Position numbers and translations under genes: made by a program
Assembly: GCA_041844915.1 (NCBI GenBank)
Contig: JBGZBY010000048.1
Coordinates: forward strand, 1-64,000
Source of the DNA: W11650 sp041844915
GTDB lineage: Bacteria > Bacillota > Clostridia > Lachnospirales > Vallitaleaceae
Direction: 5' to 3'
Length of the DNA stretch: 64,000 nucleotides
The notes under the pieces: generated by a model
Databases searched by the model: none
What the model saw: only the letters and a program-made list of their open reading frames with translations
What the model was told of the DNA's origin: nothing
In this document: positions 43,461 to 51,181 of the stretch, one piece after another
Position numbering within the stretch: the stretch's first letter is position 1
How the letters are laid out: every line of letters begins with the position of its first letter

Positions 43461-43548
43461 GGAGAAGTACCCAAGCGGCTGAAGGGGCTCCCCTGGAAAG
43501 GGAGTAGATCGTTAACGCGGTGCGAGGGTTCAAATCCCTCCTTCTCCG
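43461..43548 (+). tRNA. tRNA-Ser (anticodon GGA)
   Basis: Acceptor arms GGAGAAG (43461-43467) and CTTCTCC (43541-43547) pair fully, with G discriminator. The anticodon loop CTGGAAA contains GGA. A long variable arm (TAGATCGTTAACGCGGT) is present, as is GGTTCAAATCC. It lies 9 bp after the first tRNA, so they share a transcript. Confidence 0.97.
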
Positions 43549-43550
43549 TC

Positions 43551-43596
43551 AAACTGCTATGATTAATGTAGAAGCATTGGTCATAGCGGTTTTTTT
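43551..43596 (+). terminator. Terminator of the tRNA-Ser operon
   Basis: AACTGCTATGA and TCATAGCGGTT pair over 11 bp (one G-U pair), with an inner AATG/CATT pairing, followed by seven T residues. It starts 3 bp after the second tRNA. Confidence 0.88.
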
Positions 43597-43747
43597 ATAG
43601 GAAAGAGATGGAAATATCTTTGCCGATGATAAGGCCTGGCAGAGAGCTTTTACTGCGGCAAGGAAAATCGGAAAATGACTGTAAGCAAAGACTTGCTTGC
43701 AGCAGAAATATTTTGAAAATTTAAAAACAGAACAGGAGGTAAGAGAA

Positions 43748-44101
43748 ATGCCCGATTTTTTGGAATTATTAAAAAATACAGGAAAGCTGGCTGCGCTGAT
43801 TTACGCAAATGCTGCGGCGGCGGAAGAAAGGAAGGGTCTTACTTTATTTGAAATAAAGAGCTTAACCACCTCAGACATTGTCTTTTATATCGGCGTTGCG
43901 GTCATTACAATCTCAATCGTTGCGCTTTTGATTTGGAGAACGATGAAGCTTTATCGGGAATCCTTTAAAAATACGGATCTTCCCGTGGAAACGATCAAGC
44001 TGCATGTCAAGACGGAGGAAGAAAAGCAAAACGAGAAAAAATACGAGGAAGAGGTAGAGGCGTTTTTAAAGAAAAAGCGGTATATCAAAGGCAGAAAGTA
44101 A
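43748..44101 (+). CDS. Small single-pass membrane protein
   Basis: A 117-residue protein with ATG 43748 preceded by AGGAGGT. The N-terminal 45 residues are amphipathic, one transmembrane helix follows (IVFYIGVAVITISIVALLIW, near residues 53-73), and the C-terminal third is charged, Lys/Glu-rich and helical. No family is recognised. Topology suggests an adaptor with a long cytoplasmic tail. It stands alone between the tRNA terminator and its own terminator at 44106. Confidence 0.65.
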   Translation: MPDFLELLKNTGKLAALIYANAAAAEERKGLTLFEIKSLTTSDIVFYIGVAVITISIVALLIWRTMKLYRESFKNTDLPVETIKLHVKTEEEKQNEKKYEEEVEAFLKKKRYIKGRK

Positions 44102-44105
44102 AGCG

Positions 44106-44149
44106 AAAAAAGGGAGATTCAAGGCGGATAGCTTTGAATCTTTCTCTTT
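44106..44149 (+). terminator. Terminator-like hairpin after the small membrane protein gene
   Basis: AGATTCAA (44115-44122) pairs with TTGAATCT (44134-44141), flanked by weak A/G and T/C pairing, ending in a TTCTCTTTA tract. Confidence 0.55.
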
Positions 44150-44183
44150 AGCAGCTTAAAAACGGAAATGAGAGGAAAAGGCT

Positions 44184-44410
44184 ATGGATATTGATATTCG
44201 GCGCTTGGGGCTGATTGATTTTCTGTTTAGGGCATATAAGCTTCTGCTTACGACTCCGCGGGATAGTGGCTTTACCAGCTGATTTGATACAATTCTCTAT
44301 TTGATGAAGCAGATTATTCCAATGTAAAAAGTGTTCAGGAAAAATACGGAGCCATTTATTTTTTTGATATGTTCTATCATGTGTATCTGAAAAAATATGG
44401 AGAGAGGTGA
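44184..44410 (+). pseudogene. Possible decayed gene fragments
   Basis: A 32-codon frame from ATG 44184 (MDIDIRRLGLIDFLFRAYKL at its start), with AGAGG upstream, ends at TGA 44280. A second frame, open from 44288 to TGA 44408, reads on as protein-like sequence (DEADYSNVKSVQEKYG, then FFDMFYHVYLKKYGE). The halves are in different frames with stops between. They may be remains of one gene with two lesions, or unrelated. No family is recognised. Confidence 0.3.
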
Positions 44411-44506
44411 AGGACTTGTTTTGTCAGGTTACGGTAAATATCGGGATTTAAAGATTTTAAGGGAAAGCAAAAAATATAAATAAATTTCTGGAGAAGATGG
44501 AAAAAG

Positions 44507-44532
44507 GGAGCAGTTTCTGCTCCTCTTTTTTT
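44507..44532 (+). terminator. Intrinsic terminator in the gene-poor region
   Basis: GGAGCAG (44507-44513) and CTGCTCC (44517-44523) pair around a three-base loop and are followed by a T-rich tract (TCTTTTTTT). It would end transcription coming through the remnant region. Confidence 0.8.
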
Positions 44533-44654
44533 GGAAATTTTTGTTAAACTAAAAGTATAAATATCAAATCTGGCTTTGTGCAGGAACAAAAGTAATGGAG
44601 CAAAGATCAATGAAAAAGGAGGCTTAAGCGGGTTGCCGCCAGGAAGGGAATTCG

Positions 44655-44948
44655 ATGTATTTGCCAGCAGGTCGGAGGCTAGGAGTTTTTATTATTCATA
44701 GAAAACAATGGATTGCACAAGGAGGAAATGATGTAATAGCTATGATTCTAAATTTCCGGAAAATTTTTTATGAGGCGTCAGTTCGGCGGCTTGGCAGTAT
44801 CTTTTGTCTGTACCTATTTTTAGGAAAAAAGCGGCGCGGGATAAGAAGCAATCGTCAGAATAATTTGATAAAAAAGGGTGCGGAGCATACTTTGAAAAAA
44901 GGCCTGAGAAAGATCTATCATAAAGAAGAATCCATCTCCATGAAATAG
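44655..44948 (+). CDS. Doubtful 97-aa basic ORF
   Basis: The frame starts at ATG 44655 after GGAAGGGAATTCG. The product is rich in Lys and Arg with one hydrophobic stretch (SIFCLYLFLG) and an unstructured basic tail. Nothing recognisable is present and composition looks more like translated spacer. It ends 11 bp before the promoter repeats of the Tad-like cluster. Rest of 44411-44958 shows no gene I can support. Confidence 0.2.
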   Translation: MYLPAGRRLGVFIIHRKQWIAQGGNDVIAMILNFRKIFYEASVRRLGSIFCLYLFLGKKRRGIRSNRQNNLIKKGAEHTLKKGLRKIYHKEESISMK

Positions 44949-44958
44949 GGGATAGATT

Positions 44959-45046
44959 TTTAATGTATTTCTAATCTGCTTCTAATTATATTATAATGAA
45001 ATTCCACAATTAGCGGACGATTTTTTTTCTTTGTTTTGATAGGATA
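44959..45046 (+). promoter_or_regulatory. Activated-type promoter of the Tad-like cluster
   Basis: Direct repeats TTTTAAT (44959), TTCTAAT (44970), TTCTAAT (44981) and TTATAAT (44992) recur every 11 bp and continue in phase into TTCCACA (45003). The block at 45002-45026 matches the comEA block at 24883-24907 at 22 of 25 positions. A -10-like TAGGAT is at 45041-45046, the same distance (39 bp from block start) as TATACT at comEA. Confidence 0.7.
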
Positions 45047-45164
45047 AAGTTGTAAGACGGCGAAGCCGGAAAAAATCTTATGGTAGAAGAAGCGAGAGAG
45101 CTTCCCGATGCAGAAGGGATTTTGGATAGGAACGCCTGAAAAATGGGAGAAGCGGAGGAAGCAA

Positions 45165-48107
45165 ATGAAAAAAAACAGAGGCAGCATTACCCTTTTTATG
45201 AGTATTGTATATTTAACGCTGGTTGCTTTTGCTTTGGGGCTGGTTGAGGCGTATCGCTTGCAGTATCTTTATGCCAAGCAGGAAATCTTGGGAAGGTTGG
45301 CGCTGCATAATATCAAGGCAGACTATATCGCCGGAATCATGGAGGAATACGGACTGCTGTTTTACCACGAGGCCTTGGCGGACGGCGAAGATACTCTAAA
45401 AAAGACCAATCAGATATTTTTTGAAGATCAGGCGGCAGGCTCTTATTTTCAAGACTTTTTGGCAGGGCAGGAGCAGGGCGATTATTATCATTTTCCATAT
45501 TTTAGGGTGGAGAATTCAGTGCTGGAAAAGGAAAAGCGAGAAATGGGCTATCAGGATTTAATGGATGCCAGAGCAGAAGCGATTCTCTTTGCCCGAGATA
45601 AGCTTCCTTTTACTATGGCACAGCCATGGCTGGAAAAGCTTCAGATCTGGCAGAAAAGTAGGAAAGCAGAGGAATGGCTGAAAAAGAAGGAGGTGATTTT
45701 AAAAAAATTTCAGGAGGGCGATCAGCGGATACGCAGATTATATCGCTATCTGGATGGAGTGGAAATTGAAGCCGGAACGCAGGCGGCGCGGATTGTCGGA
45801 ATAGGAGTCAATTCCTTTAATGCGCAGGAGCGCTCCGAGGAGCGGAAGAAAAGCGAGATCAATACCCGAGGTGACCTGCCACAGGGATTAAAAGAAGAAA
45901 TGCTGCAAGGGCAGTATAATGCTACGGCGATAGTGAAGGAAATCGAGGGCTTTGTTGCGGACGGCATGGGCATTGTTGACGAGTATCTGCCCTTTGCGCC
46001 AGAGCTGGAAATAGCCGAACGCTATATGCTTCAGGCAGAAATGAATCAGGCGCTTTCCGAGCATAAGCGGAAGATGAAAGCCCGACTACAGCCCTTTTAT
46101 GAGCTGACTGACGCATATCGCAATGCCGAGCGTCTGGCGGAGGAGATTGCCGATGTACATACAAGACAGATACCGGAGATGAAGCAGTTTTTGACAGAGC
46201 TGGAGCAGGCGGATATCAGCCCTACGGTTAAAGGCGCGTTAAGGCATGAGATAGAGCAGCTTTTATGGCAGTGCGACGCGGACAACAGCATGAGCCGAAT
46301 TGGTAATTTTAAATATCTGCGAGAAAAGCTGCGGGAGGAAAAAGAAAACTTTTTGAACATCCTACAGGGGATTCAAAGCTTTTATCAGAAAGGAGAAGGA
46401 ATTCTTGCTGACTATGAAAGGGCTTTAAGCTCGGAACGGGAATGGCCGGAGGAGCGTATGAGAAAGTGGCTGGAAGCGGGAGAAGCGCTGCTTTTGGTGG
46501 AGGGCTATTTTTATTTTCCCCTCTCTTATCATGGCTATAAAGAAAACGAAGCAGGTGAAAGCAGTGAAAGCCTTGAATCAAAGCAAAATGAAATCAAAGG
46601 GCAGGCAGAGCGCCAATTAGCAGAGTTTTTGATTCTTGACAGGGAGAAAATTGTCAACGCTGACCGCCTGCCATCGGCCTTGGCAGGCGAGGTGCCTGTC
46701 GGAAGCATCAGCATTTCAGACGAGCATTTGCAGCAGGCGGAAAAGGCATGGAAGGAGCTGACGGAGGATTTCATTGTCAATGAATATTATTTCATGGTGT
46801 TTTCACATTTTGCGCTTCAGCCGGAGGATGAGTTGGCAATTTCCGGCTATGCCAAAAGCGATCATGCCAGAAAGGGAGAGTTGGAATATTTGCTGTTCGG
46901 CGGCGCGGAGGAAGCGGCAAACCAAGGAGCGATGATTGGTGCATTGTTTGGAATTCGGCTGCTATTTAATGTGCTTGCCCTGATTTCGGACGCGGCTAAG
47001 ATGGCGACCGTTAATTCGCTGGCGGCAGCGATTGCCGGCTGGTGGAGCTTGGGAGCTGGAGCGGCGGTTGTCGCGGGAGCTATTGTGGCGCTATGGTCGG
47101 CACTGGAAACGGGAGCGGATATTTTTATGCTGTTTCGCGGACAAAGAGTTCCCTTGATAAAAACGCCGGCAACCTGGTATACCTCTTTGCAGGGAGCGCT
47201 GTCCGGCTTGGCCATGGAAGGAGTCGACGCTTTGGCGGATGCTGCTGAAAAGGGATTGACTGAGGGGATAGAGGCTGTGCAGGACAATCTCAATGAAGCG
47301 GGAGCCAGCTTGACCGGAGAGCTTCGTTATTATCTGGAAAATCGCACGGCGGAGCGGGCGGAGGAATTGCGGGCGGAGGTGAAGAAGCTGGATCTGCTGA
47401 TTCGCCGGAATGTTGAGGATGCGGTGCGGGCAAAGCTTCAGGGCTATCCGATCGCGAAAGAGAAAGCAGAGCAAGAGCTGGTTCAGCTGGGGCTGAGCCA
47501 AGAGCAGGCGAAAAACCTTATAGAAAAGGCGTTTCAGTCTTTAGAAGGAAAAGCGGCGGAATGGATAGAGGAAAATTATACCAAAAGGATAGAAGCGGCA
47601 GAACAAGCGATTCAGTCGGCGCAGGCGGAAATTGAAAAAGTGCTTCGCGAAGCGGAAGAAAAGGGCTTGACGGCGATGCGGGAGAAGCTAAAGGAGCTGG
47701 CAGAGGAGTTTTCCAGACTGGGGAAGGAGGAAATCAAAAAACAGAAGGAAGCGCTGAAAAGAAAAATTGATCAGAAATGGAAATCTGTTGCTAAGGAGGA
47801 AAATGCGGATTCTCCAAAGACCTGGAGGGATTATCTGGGTATGAACTATGCGGATTATTTACGTTTGTTTTTATTGCTTGATTTTGTGCCGGATCAGGTA
47901 AAATGGCTGCGGGCGCTGGATCTGATTCAGCAGAATCAACAGCAGAGCATACCGGATTTTTATTTGATGGATTGCGAGAGAAGCTTTGAAATTCGCTCGG
48001 AAGCCACATATCAGCCGAGCTTTTATCCTTTCGGCAGAAGGGGGCTTTTCGGGGAATGGCTGGAAAATAAATATCGAATCGAGGTATATGCGGAGGGGGG
48101 ATATTAG
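45165..48107 (+). CDS. DUF5702-type Tad pilus-associated membrane protein
   Basis: A 980-residue protein with an N-terminal pilin-like helix (GSITLFMSIVYLTLVAFALG) followed by VEAYRLQYLYAKQEI, as in DUF5702 proteins found with Tad genes in Clostridia. Long coiled-coil stretches follow, then two membrane-like segments near residues 600-650 (GALFGIRLLFNVLALISDA, LGAGAAVVAGAIVALWSALE) and a Lys/Glu/Ala-rich coil (residues 730-900). I choose ATG 45165, with GGAGGAAG upstream. It heads the cluster and may be a tip, scaffold or anchoring subunit; the role is not known. The next TadE gene overlaps by 1 bp. Confidence 0.75.
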   Translation: MKKNRGSITLFMSIVYLTLVAFALGLVEAYRLQYLYAKQEILGRLALHNIKADYIAGIMEEYGLLFYHEALADGEDTLKKTNQIFFEDQAAGSYFQDFLAGQEQGDYYHFPYFRVENSVLEKEKREMGYQDLMDARAEAILFARDKLPFTMAQPWLEKLQIWQKSRKAEEWLKKKEVILKKFQEGDQRIRRLYRYLDGVEIEAGTQAARIVGIGVNSFNAQERSEERKKSEINTRGDLPQGLKEEMLQGQYNATAIVKEIEGFVADGMGIVDEYLPFAPELEIAERYMLQAEMNQALSEHKRKMKARLQPFYELTDAYRNAERLAEEIADVHTRQIPEMKQFLTELEQADISPTVKGALRHEIEQLLWQCDADNSMSRIGNFKYLREKLREEKENFLNILQGIQSFYQKGEGILADYERALSSEREWPEERMRKWLEAGEALLLVEGYFYFPLSYHGYKENEAGESSESLESKQNEIKGQAERQLAEFLILDREKIVNADRLPSALAGEVPVGSISISDEHLQQAEKAWKELTEDFIVNEYYFMVFSHFALQPEDELAISGYAKSDHARKGELEYLLFGGAEEAANQGAMIGALFGIRLLFNVLALISDAAKMATVNSLAAAIAGWWSLGAGAAVVAGAIVALWSALETGADIFMLFRGQRVPLIKTPATWYTSLQGALSGLAMEGVDALADAAEKGLTEGIEAVQDNLNEAGASLTGELRYYLENRTAERAEELRAEVKKLDLLIRRNVEDAVRAKLQGYPIAKEKAEQELVQLGLSQEQAKNLIEKAFQSLEGKAAEWIEENYTKRIEAAEQAIQSAQAEIEKVLREAEEKGLTAMREKLKELAEEFSRLGKEEIKKQKEALKRKIDQKWKSVAKEENADSPKTWRDYLGMNYADYLRLFLLLDFVPDQVKWLRALDLIQQNQQQSIPDFYLMDCERSFEIRSEATYQPSFYPFGRRGLFGEWLENKYRIEVYAEGGY

Positions 48108-49126
48108 TGAGATACAGGGCGTCTGTTACGATTGAAGCGGCGATTGTTGTTCCCATTGTTTTTTATTCGCTTCTGCTGCTGCTTAGCTTGATCGGCTATC
48201 TGCATACCGATTATCGAGTTAGTCGGGCGGCGGCGGAGGCGGCGACCGATTTTGCTTATGATTCGTATTTGCTCTATCATTTGGAGATATCGGAGCTTTT
48301 GGCGCATCACAGCTATCAGCATCATAGCTTGAAGCCGGAGGATCTTCAAAAGCTGAAAAGGAAAAGCGGGGAGCTTTTGCAAAAGCCGATTCGCTTTGAC
48401 AGATTGGCTTCCGGCGAGCTAATTGGAGATTTTCGGGAGATTGCCGAGATGTCCGGCGAGCTGATGAAAAAAATAAAAAAGCTACCGGAGGAGCTTCCGC
48501 AAATTGCCAAAAGCGAGGCGACGGCATTTGTAGGGCGGCTGTTTTTTGACCGCTATCTCAAAGAAAAGATAAGCAGCAAACTGGCAGGATTGTCAGGTTT
48601 TCAGGAAAAGTGCCTGAATATAAAAGGAGCTGTGTATTTCTATGATTTTAAAGCATCCGGCTTTTATGTCAGCTATATCTACAGCTTTCCTCTGCGGCTT
48701 CCTTTTTTAAAGGAGGCAGAAATTCTACAGCCGATTTATATTGAAAGCTATATCGGCAATATTCGCCGATATGACGGAGAAAAATACCAAAAAGAGCTGG
48801 AGAAGGATGCAGAGGAGACAGGACTTGTATATATTACGGAAAAAGGAGCAAGATATCATACCGACCGGAAGTGTATTTCGATTTATTCGCCGGTCAGTCG
48901 CTTGCGGAAGGATGAAATGCAGGGGATGCGGGAATGCAGGACTTGCCGGAAGCAGGGCTTGATATTTGGTGAATTTGTTTATAAAACGGAGGCATCTAAG
49001 GTGTATCATGCGGGGAAGGAATGCAGTCAAATCGGGCATCAGGTGTTGGAGATTTCTTTGGAGGAAGCGGAGAAAAAAGGGCTGACGCATTGCAGGCATT
49101 GTCAGAAAAAGAGAAAAAACGAATAA
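48107..49126 (+). CDS. TadE-like pseudopilin with a two-unit Cys motif tail
   Basis: A 339-residue protein. The N-terminus RASVTIEAAIVVPIVFYSLL has the TadE signature (charged residue, Glu at the start of a hydrophobic helix), so it is a pseudopilin-type substrate. The C-terminus holds two similar units: ARYHTDRKCISIYS with MRECRTCRKQG, and KVYHAGKECSQIG with LTHCRHCQKKRK. Each has YHxxxxC and CRxC spacing of 25-30 residues, so a metal-binding ribbon is likely. GTG 48107 overlaps the DUF5702 stop (TAGTG) and GGAGGGGGG is upstream. It may be surface exposed. Confidence 0.8.
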   Translation: MRYRASVTIEAAIVVPIVFYSLLLLLSLIGYLHTDYRVSRAAAEAATDFAYDSYLLYHLEISELLAHHSYQHHSLKPEDLQKLKRKSGELLQKPIRFDRLASGELIGDFREIAEMSGELMKKIKKLPEELPQIAKSEATAFVGRLFFDRYLKEKISSKLAGLSGFQEKCLNIKGAVYFYDFKASGFYVSYIYSFPLRLPFLKEAEILQPIYIESYIGNIRRYDGEKYQKELEKDAEETGLVYITEKGARYHTDRKCISIYSPVSRLRKDEMQGMRECRTCRKQGLIFGEFVYKTEASKVYHAGKECSQIGHQVLEISLEEAEKKGLTHCRHCQKKRKNE

Positions 49127-49174
49127 TATCTTTAGCAAAGAAAAAAATCGGACGACACATGGAAGGGAGCGGAA

Positions 49175-49588
49175 ATGAAGTATTTGGTTTTGGTCTTGTT
49201 GGGTTTTTTGGCGTGGCAGGATATCAAAAAGCGGAGTATTAGACGCGAAGTTTTGCTGGGGCTTTGGCTGGTTTTGCTACCGGTAAAGCTTTTGGGGCTG
49301 ACCGATAGAGCGGAGCTTTTTAAGGAACTGACACTGCTTTTGGCGGCGCTCTTAGTGAGCGCGGTGGTTATTTGGCTGGGCAGGGAAAAGCATATTGGCA
49401 AAGGAGATGTTCTGACGAGTATCTGGTTATTGACGGCGGCATCGCCAGAGGTTTTTTTGACAGCAGCGGCATGGGGGCTTATGGCGCTATGGCTTTGGGC
49501 GGTTTGGCAAAAATTAAGAAAAAGGAAGGAGCTGATTCCATGGATACCATTTCTTTGGGGCGGATATCTAGCGGCTTGCTTCTTTTAA
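49175..49588 (+). CDS. A24-family prepilin peptidase (TadV/CpaA-like)
   Basis: A 137-residue, five-helix aspartate protease that trims the leader of pilin-like proteins. The two catalytic Asp are in FLAWQDIKKRSI (near residue 16) and the GxGD motif KHIGKGDVLTSIW (near residue 74). It lacks the N-terminal methyltransferase domain, as for TadV. The ATG has AAGGGAG upstream. It sits between two TadE-like genes and should process them, though TadE proteins need only the Glu-helix. Its 3' end overlaps the next gene by 49 bp. Confidence 0.9.
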   Translation: MKYLVLVLLGFLAWQDIKKRSIRREVLLGLWLVLLPVKLLGLTDRAELFKELTLLLAALLVSAVVIWLGREKHIGKGDVLTSIWLLTAASPEVFLTAAAWGLMALWLWAVWQKLRKRKELIPWIPFLWGGYLAACFF

Positions 49589-50169
49589 AGTGGCAAGCGA
49601 AAAAAAGCAAGCATTTAAAGAGAGGGATTACCTGTTTATCAGGTAGTTTATCAGGGCAATTAAAAGAAAGAGGGGAGTTTGACTTATTCAAAAGGCTAGA
49701 GGGGAAGGTACAGGTTAGAGAGAATGCTTCAAGCCGTAGCTTTCGAGCATCGGTTACGGTAGAAAGCGCCTTTATTTTGCCGATCTGTATTTTTCTTGTG
49801 CTGTGGATTATTCAGCTGGGCATTATGCTTTACGATACCTATACGATGTCGGTTACGGTGCTGGATTGGGTCGACAGTAGAGCGGCTGCCGGAGAAGCTG
49901 ACTGGCAGAGCGGAATACAGGAGGCACTGGAGCGGCGCATGATTTATCCGAAGCCTGTTCGCATCATCAGCGAGGGGAATGGACGAGCGTTGGTGGAAAT
50001 GGATTATTTTCCCTTTTGCAAAATCTGTATTGAGGTAAAGATGCCAAAAGCCCATAAAGAAAGACTTTACCATTTTTTGAACGGTAGGCAGCTGCTGGAG
50101 CGAATTCCGCTGCTGCAAAGCTTAAGCGATCAGTATTTTGACATGCTGAGGAAGCTGAAAAGGGAGTAA
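49540..50169 (+). CDS. Second TadE-like pseudopilin
   Basis: A 209-residue protein. The pilin-like helix (ASVTVESAFILPICIFLVLW) sits late, near residues 70-90, after a basic N-terminus with no second hydrophobic leader. The C-terminal part (DWVDSRAAAGEADWQSGIQE, PFCKICIEVKMPKAHKE) is soluble. I choose ATG 49540, with AAGGAAGGAG 8 bp upstream, inside the end of the peptidase gene; an ATG at 49372 would add more overlap. Alternatives are that the real start is nearer the helix. It is the fourth member of the cluster. Confidence 0.7.
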   Translation: MDTISLGRISSGLLLLKWQAKKSKHLKRGITCLSGSLSGQLKERGEFDLFKRLEGKVQVRENASSRSFRASVTVESAFILPICIFLVLWIIQLGIMLYDTYTMSVTVLDWVDSRAAAGEADWQSGIQEALERRMIYPKPVRIISEGNGRALVEMDYFPFCKICIEVKMPKAHKERLYHFLNGRQLLERIPLLQSLSDQYFDMLRKLKRE

Positions 50170-50280
50170 GGATAGGGGGAATTGGAATGTTTTTGTTCAA
50201 CCACCTATGGCACAGCAGCTGATTAGAAATCCGTTAAAATGATTATAGTTTGTATAGAGCTATGGAGAAGTTTTAGAGAA

Positions 50281-50291
50281 TATGATATACT
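50281..50291 (+). promoter_or_regulatory. Extended -10 promoter upstream of the VTT-domain gene
   Basis: TATGATATACT matches the extended -10 form (TG one base before TATACT), with a poor TGGAGA at -35. The same 11-mer occurs at 34540 and 54708, and a near match precedes the tRNA-Ser pair. Confidence 0.5.
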
Positions 50292-50390
50292 TTTGCCTGA
50301 AAGATGAGTTTTGGTAGCGCATAAGGCGCGGAGCAGAAAGAGGAAGTAGCGGCGTATTTGCCCGCTAAGGAGAATTTCAGGAGAGAAAAT

Positions 50391-51065
50391 ATGTTGGAGC
50401 TGATAGGAACAATTAGTCAACCAGAATTTTGGATAAATCTTATGGAAGGCTTTGGGTCGTTTCGCTTTATTGTCGGTATTTTGCTGGCGATGATCGAAGC
50501 CTTTTTTCCGCCGCTGCCGCTAGCGGTGCTGGTAACGGTAAATATTATGGGTTTTGGTTTTGGCATCGGGTACTTGCTCTCTTATGTCGGTACCTGCTTG
50601 GGAACGGTGCTGGTCTATCTGCTGATGAAAAAGCTAGGTGCCAGACGGCTGATTCCATGGCTTCATAAGCAAAAGGAATACGAGAGATTTCAGAATTGGA
50701 TTCAGGGAAAGGGAGTTTTTCCGTTGATTCTTTTGTTTGCATTTCCTTTTACCCCTTCGATTATAGTATCGGTAATTGCGGCACTGTCAGAGATTCGCAA
50801 AAGAGAATTTACCTTGGCGGTATTTGCCGGTAAGGCGGTCATGATCTTTTTTCTAAGTGTGATCGGCTATAATGCGTCGGATTTTGTCAAAAATCCCTTG
50901 CGTTCGGCTCTGATCATTGCTTTGATGTTTGGGACTCTTTTTCTTGCAAAAAAGGCGATGGAAAAATATTCGTCTTTTTTACAGGATAAGCTGTCAAAGA
51001 TTGAAAACAAACAAAAACAAATATTTGTTGAAATAAAAGAGAAAATGCGATATAATAAAAAATGA
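50391..51065 (+). CDS. VTT-domain (TVP38/TMEM64, DedA-like) membrane protein
   Basis: A 224-residue membrane protein with six hydrophobic segments. Family features: GILLAMIEAFFPPLPLAVLV (the FxPxPG-like bend reads FFPPLP), the glycine-rich GFGFGIGYLLSYVGTCLGTV, and FPLILLFAFPFTPSIIVSVI. DedA/TVP38 proteins act as lipid scramblases or carriers. A coiled Lys/Glu tail (KQKQIFVEIKEKMRYNK) ends it. The ATG at 50391 has AGGAGAG upstream. It is unlinked to its neighbours, with a 116-bp gap before the RpiR gene. Confidence 0.85.
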   Translation: MLELIGTISQPEFWINLMEGFGSFRFIVGILLAMIEAFFPPLPLAVLVTVNIMGFGFGIGYLLSYVGTCLGTVLVYLLMKKLGARRLIPWLHKQKEYERFQNWIQGKGVFPLILLFAFPFTPSIIVSVIAALSEIRKREFTLAVFAGKAVMIFFLSVIGYNASDFVKNPLRSALIIALMFGTLFLAKKAMEKYSSFLQDKLSKIENKQKQIFVEIKEKMRYNKK

Positions 51066-51181
51066 AGTTTTATCTATTTGATATTTCATTTTGGAGAGAG
51101 CGGAGCCGAGAAAGGAAAAGGAGAACGCTTTCTTCAAGGGATATCCTGTGAGAGGCGGAGCGAAGAAAGGCGAAAAGGCTT

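Noticed and set aside
43366..43548. Attachment site for an integrated element
   Set aside because: No integrase gene and no direct repeat of a tRNA 3' end were found in the window.
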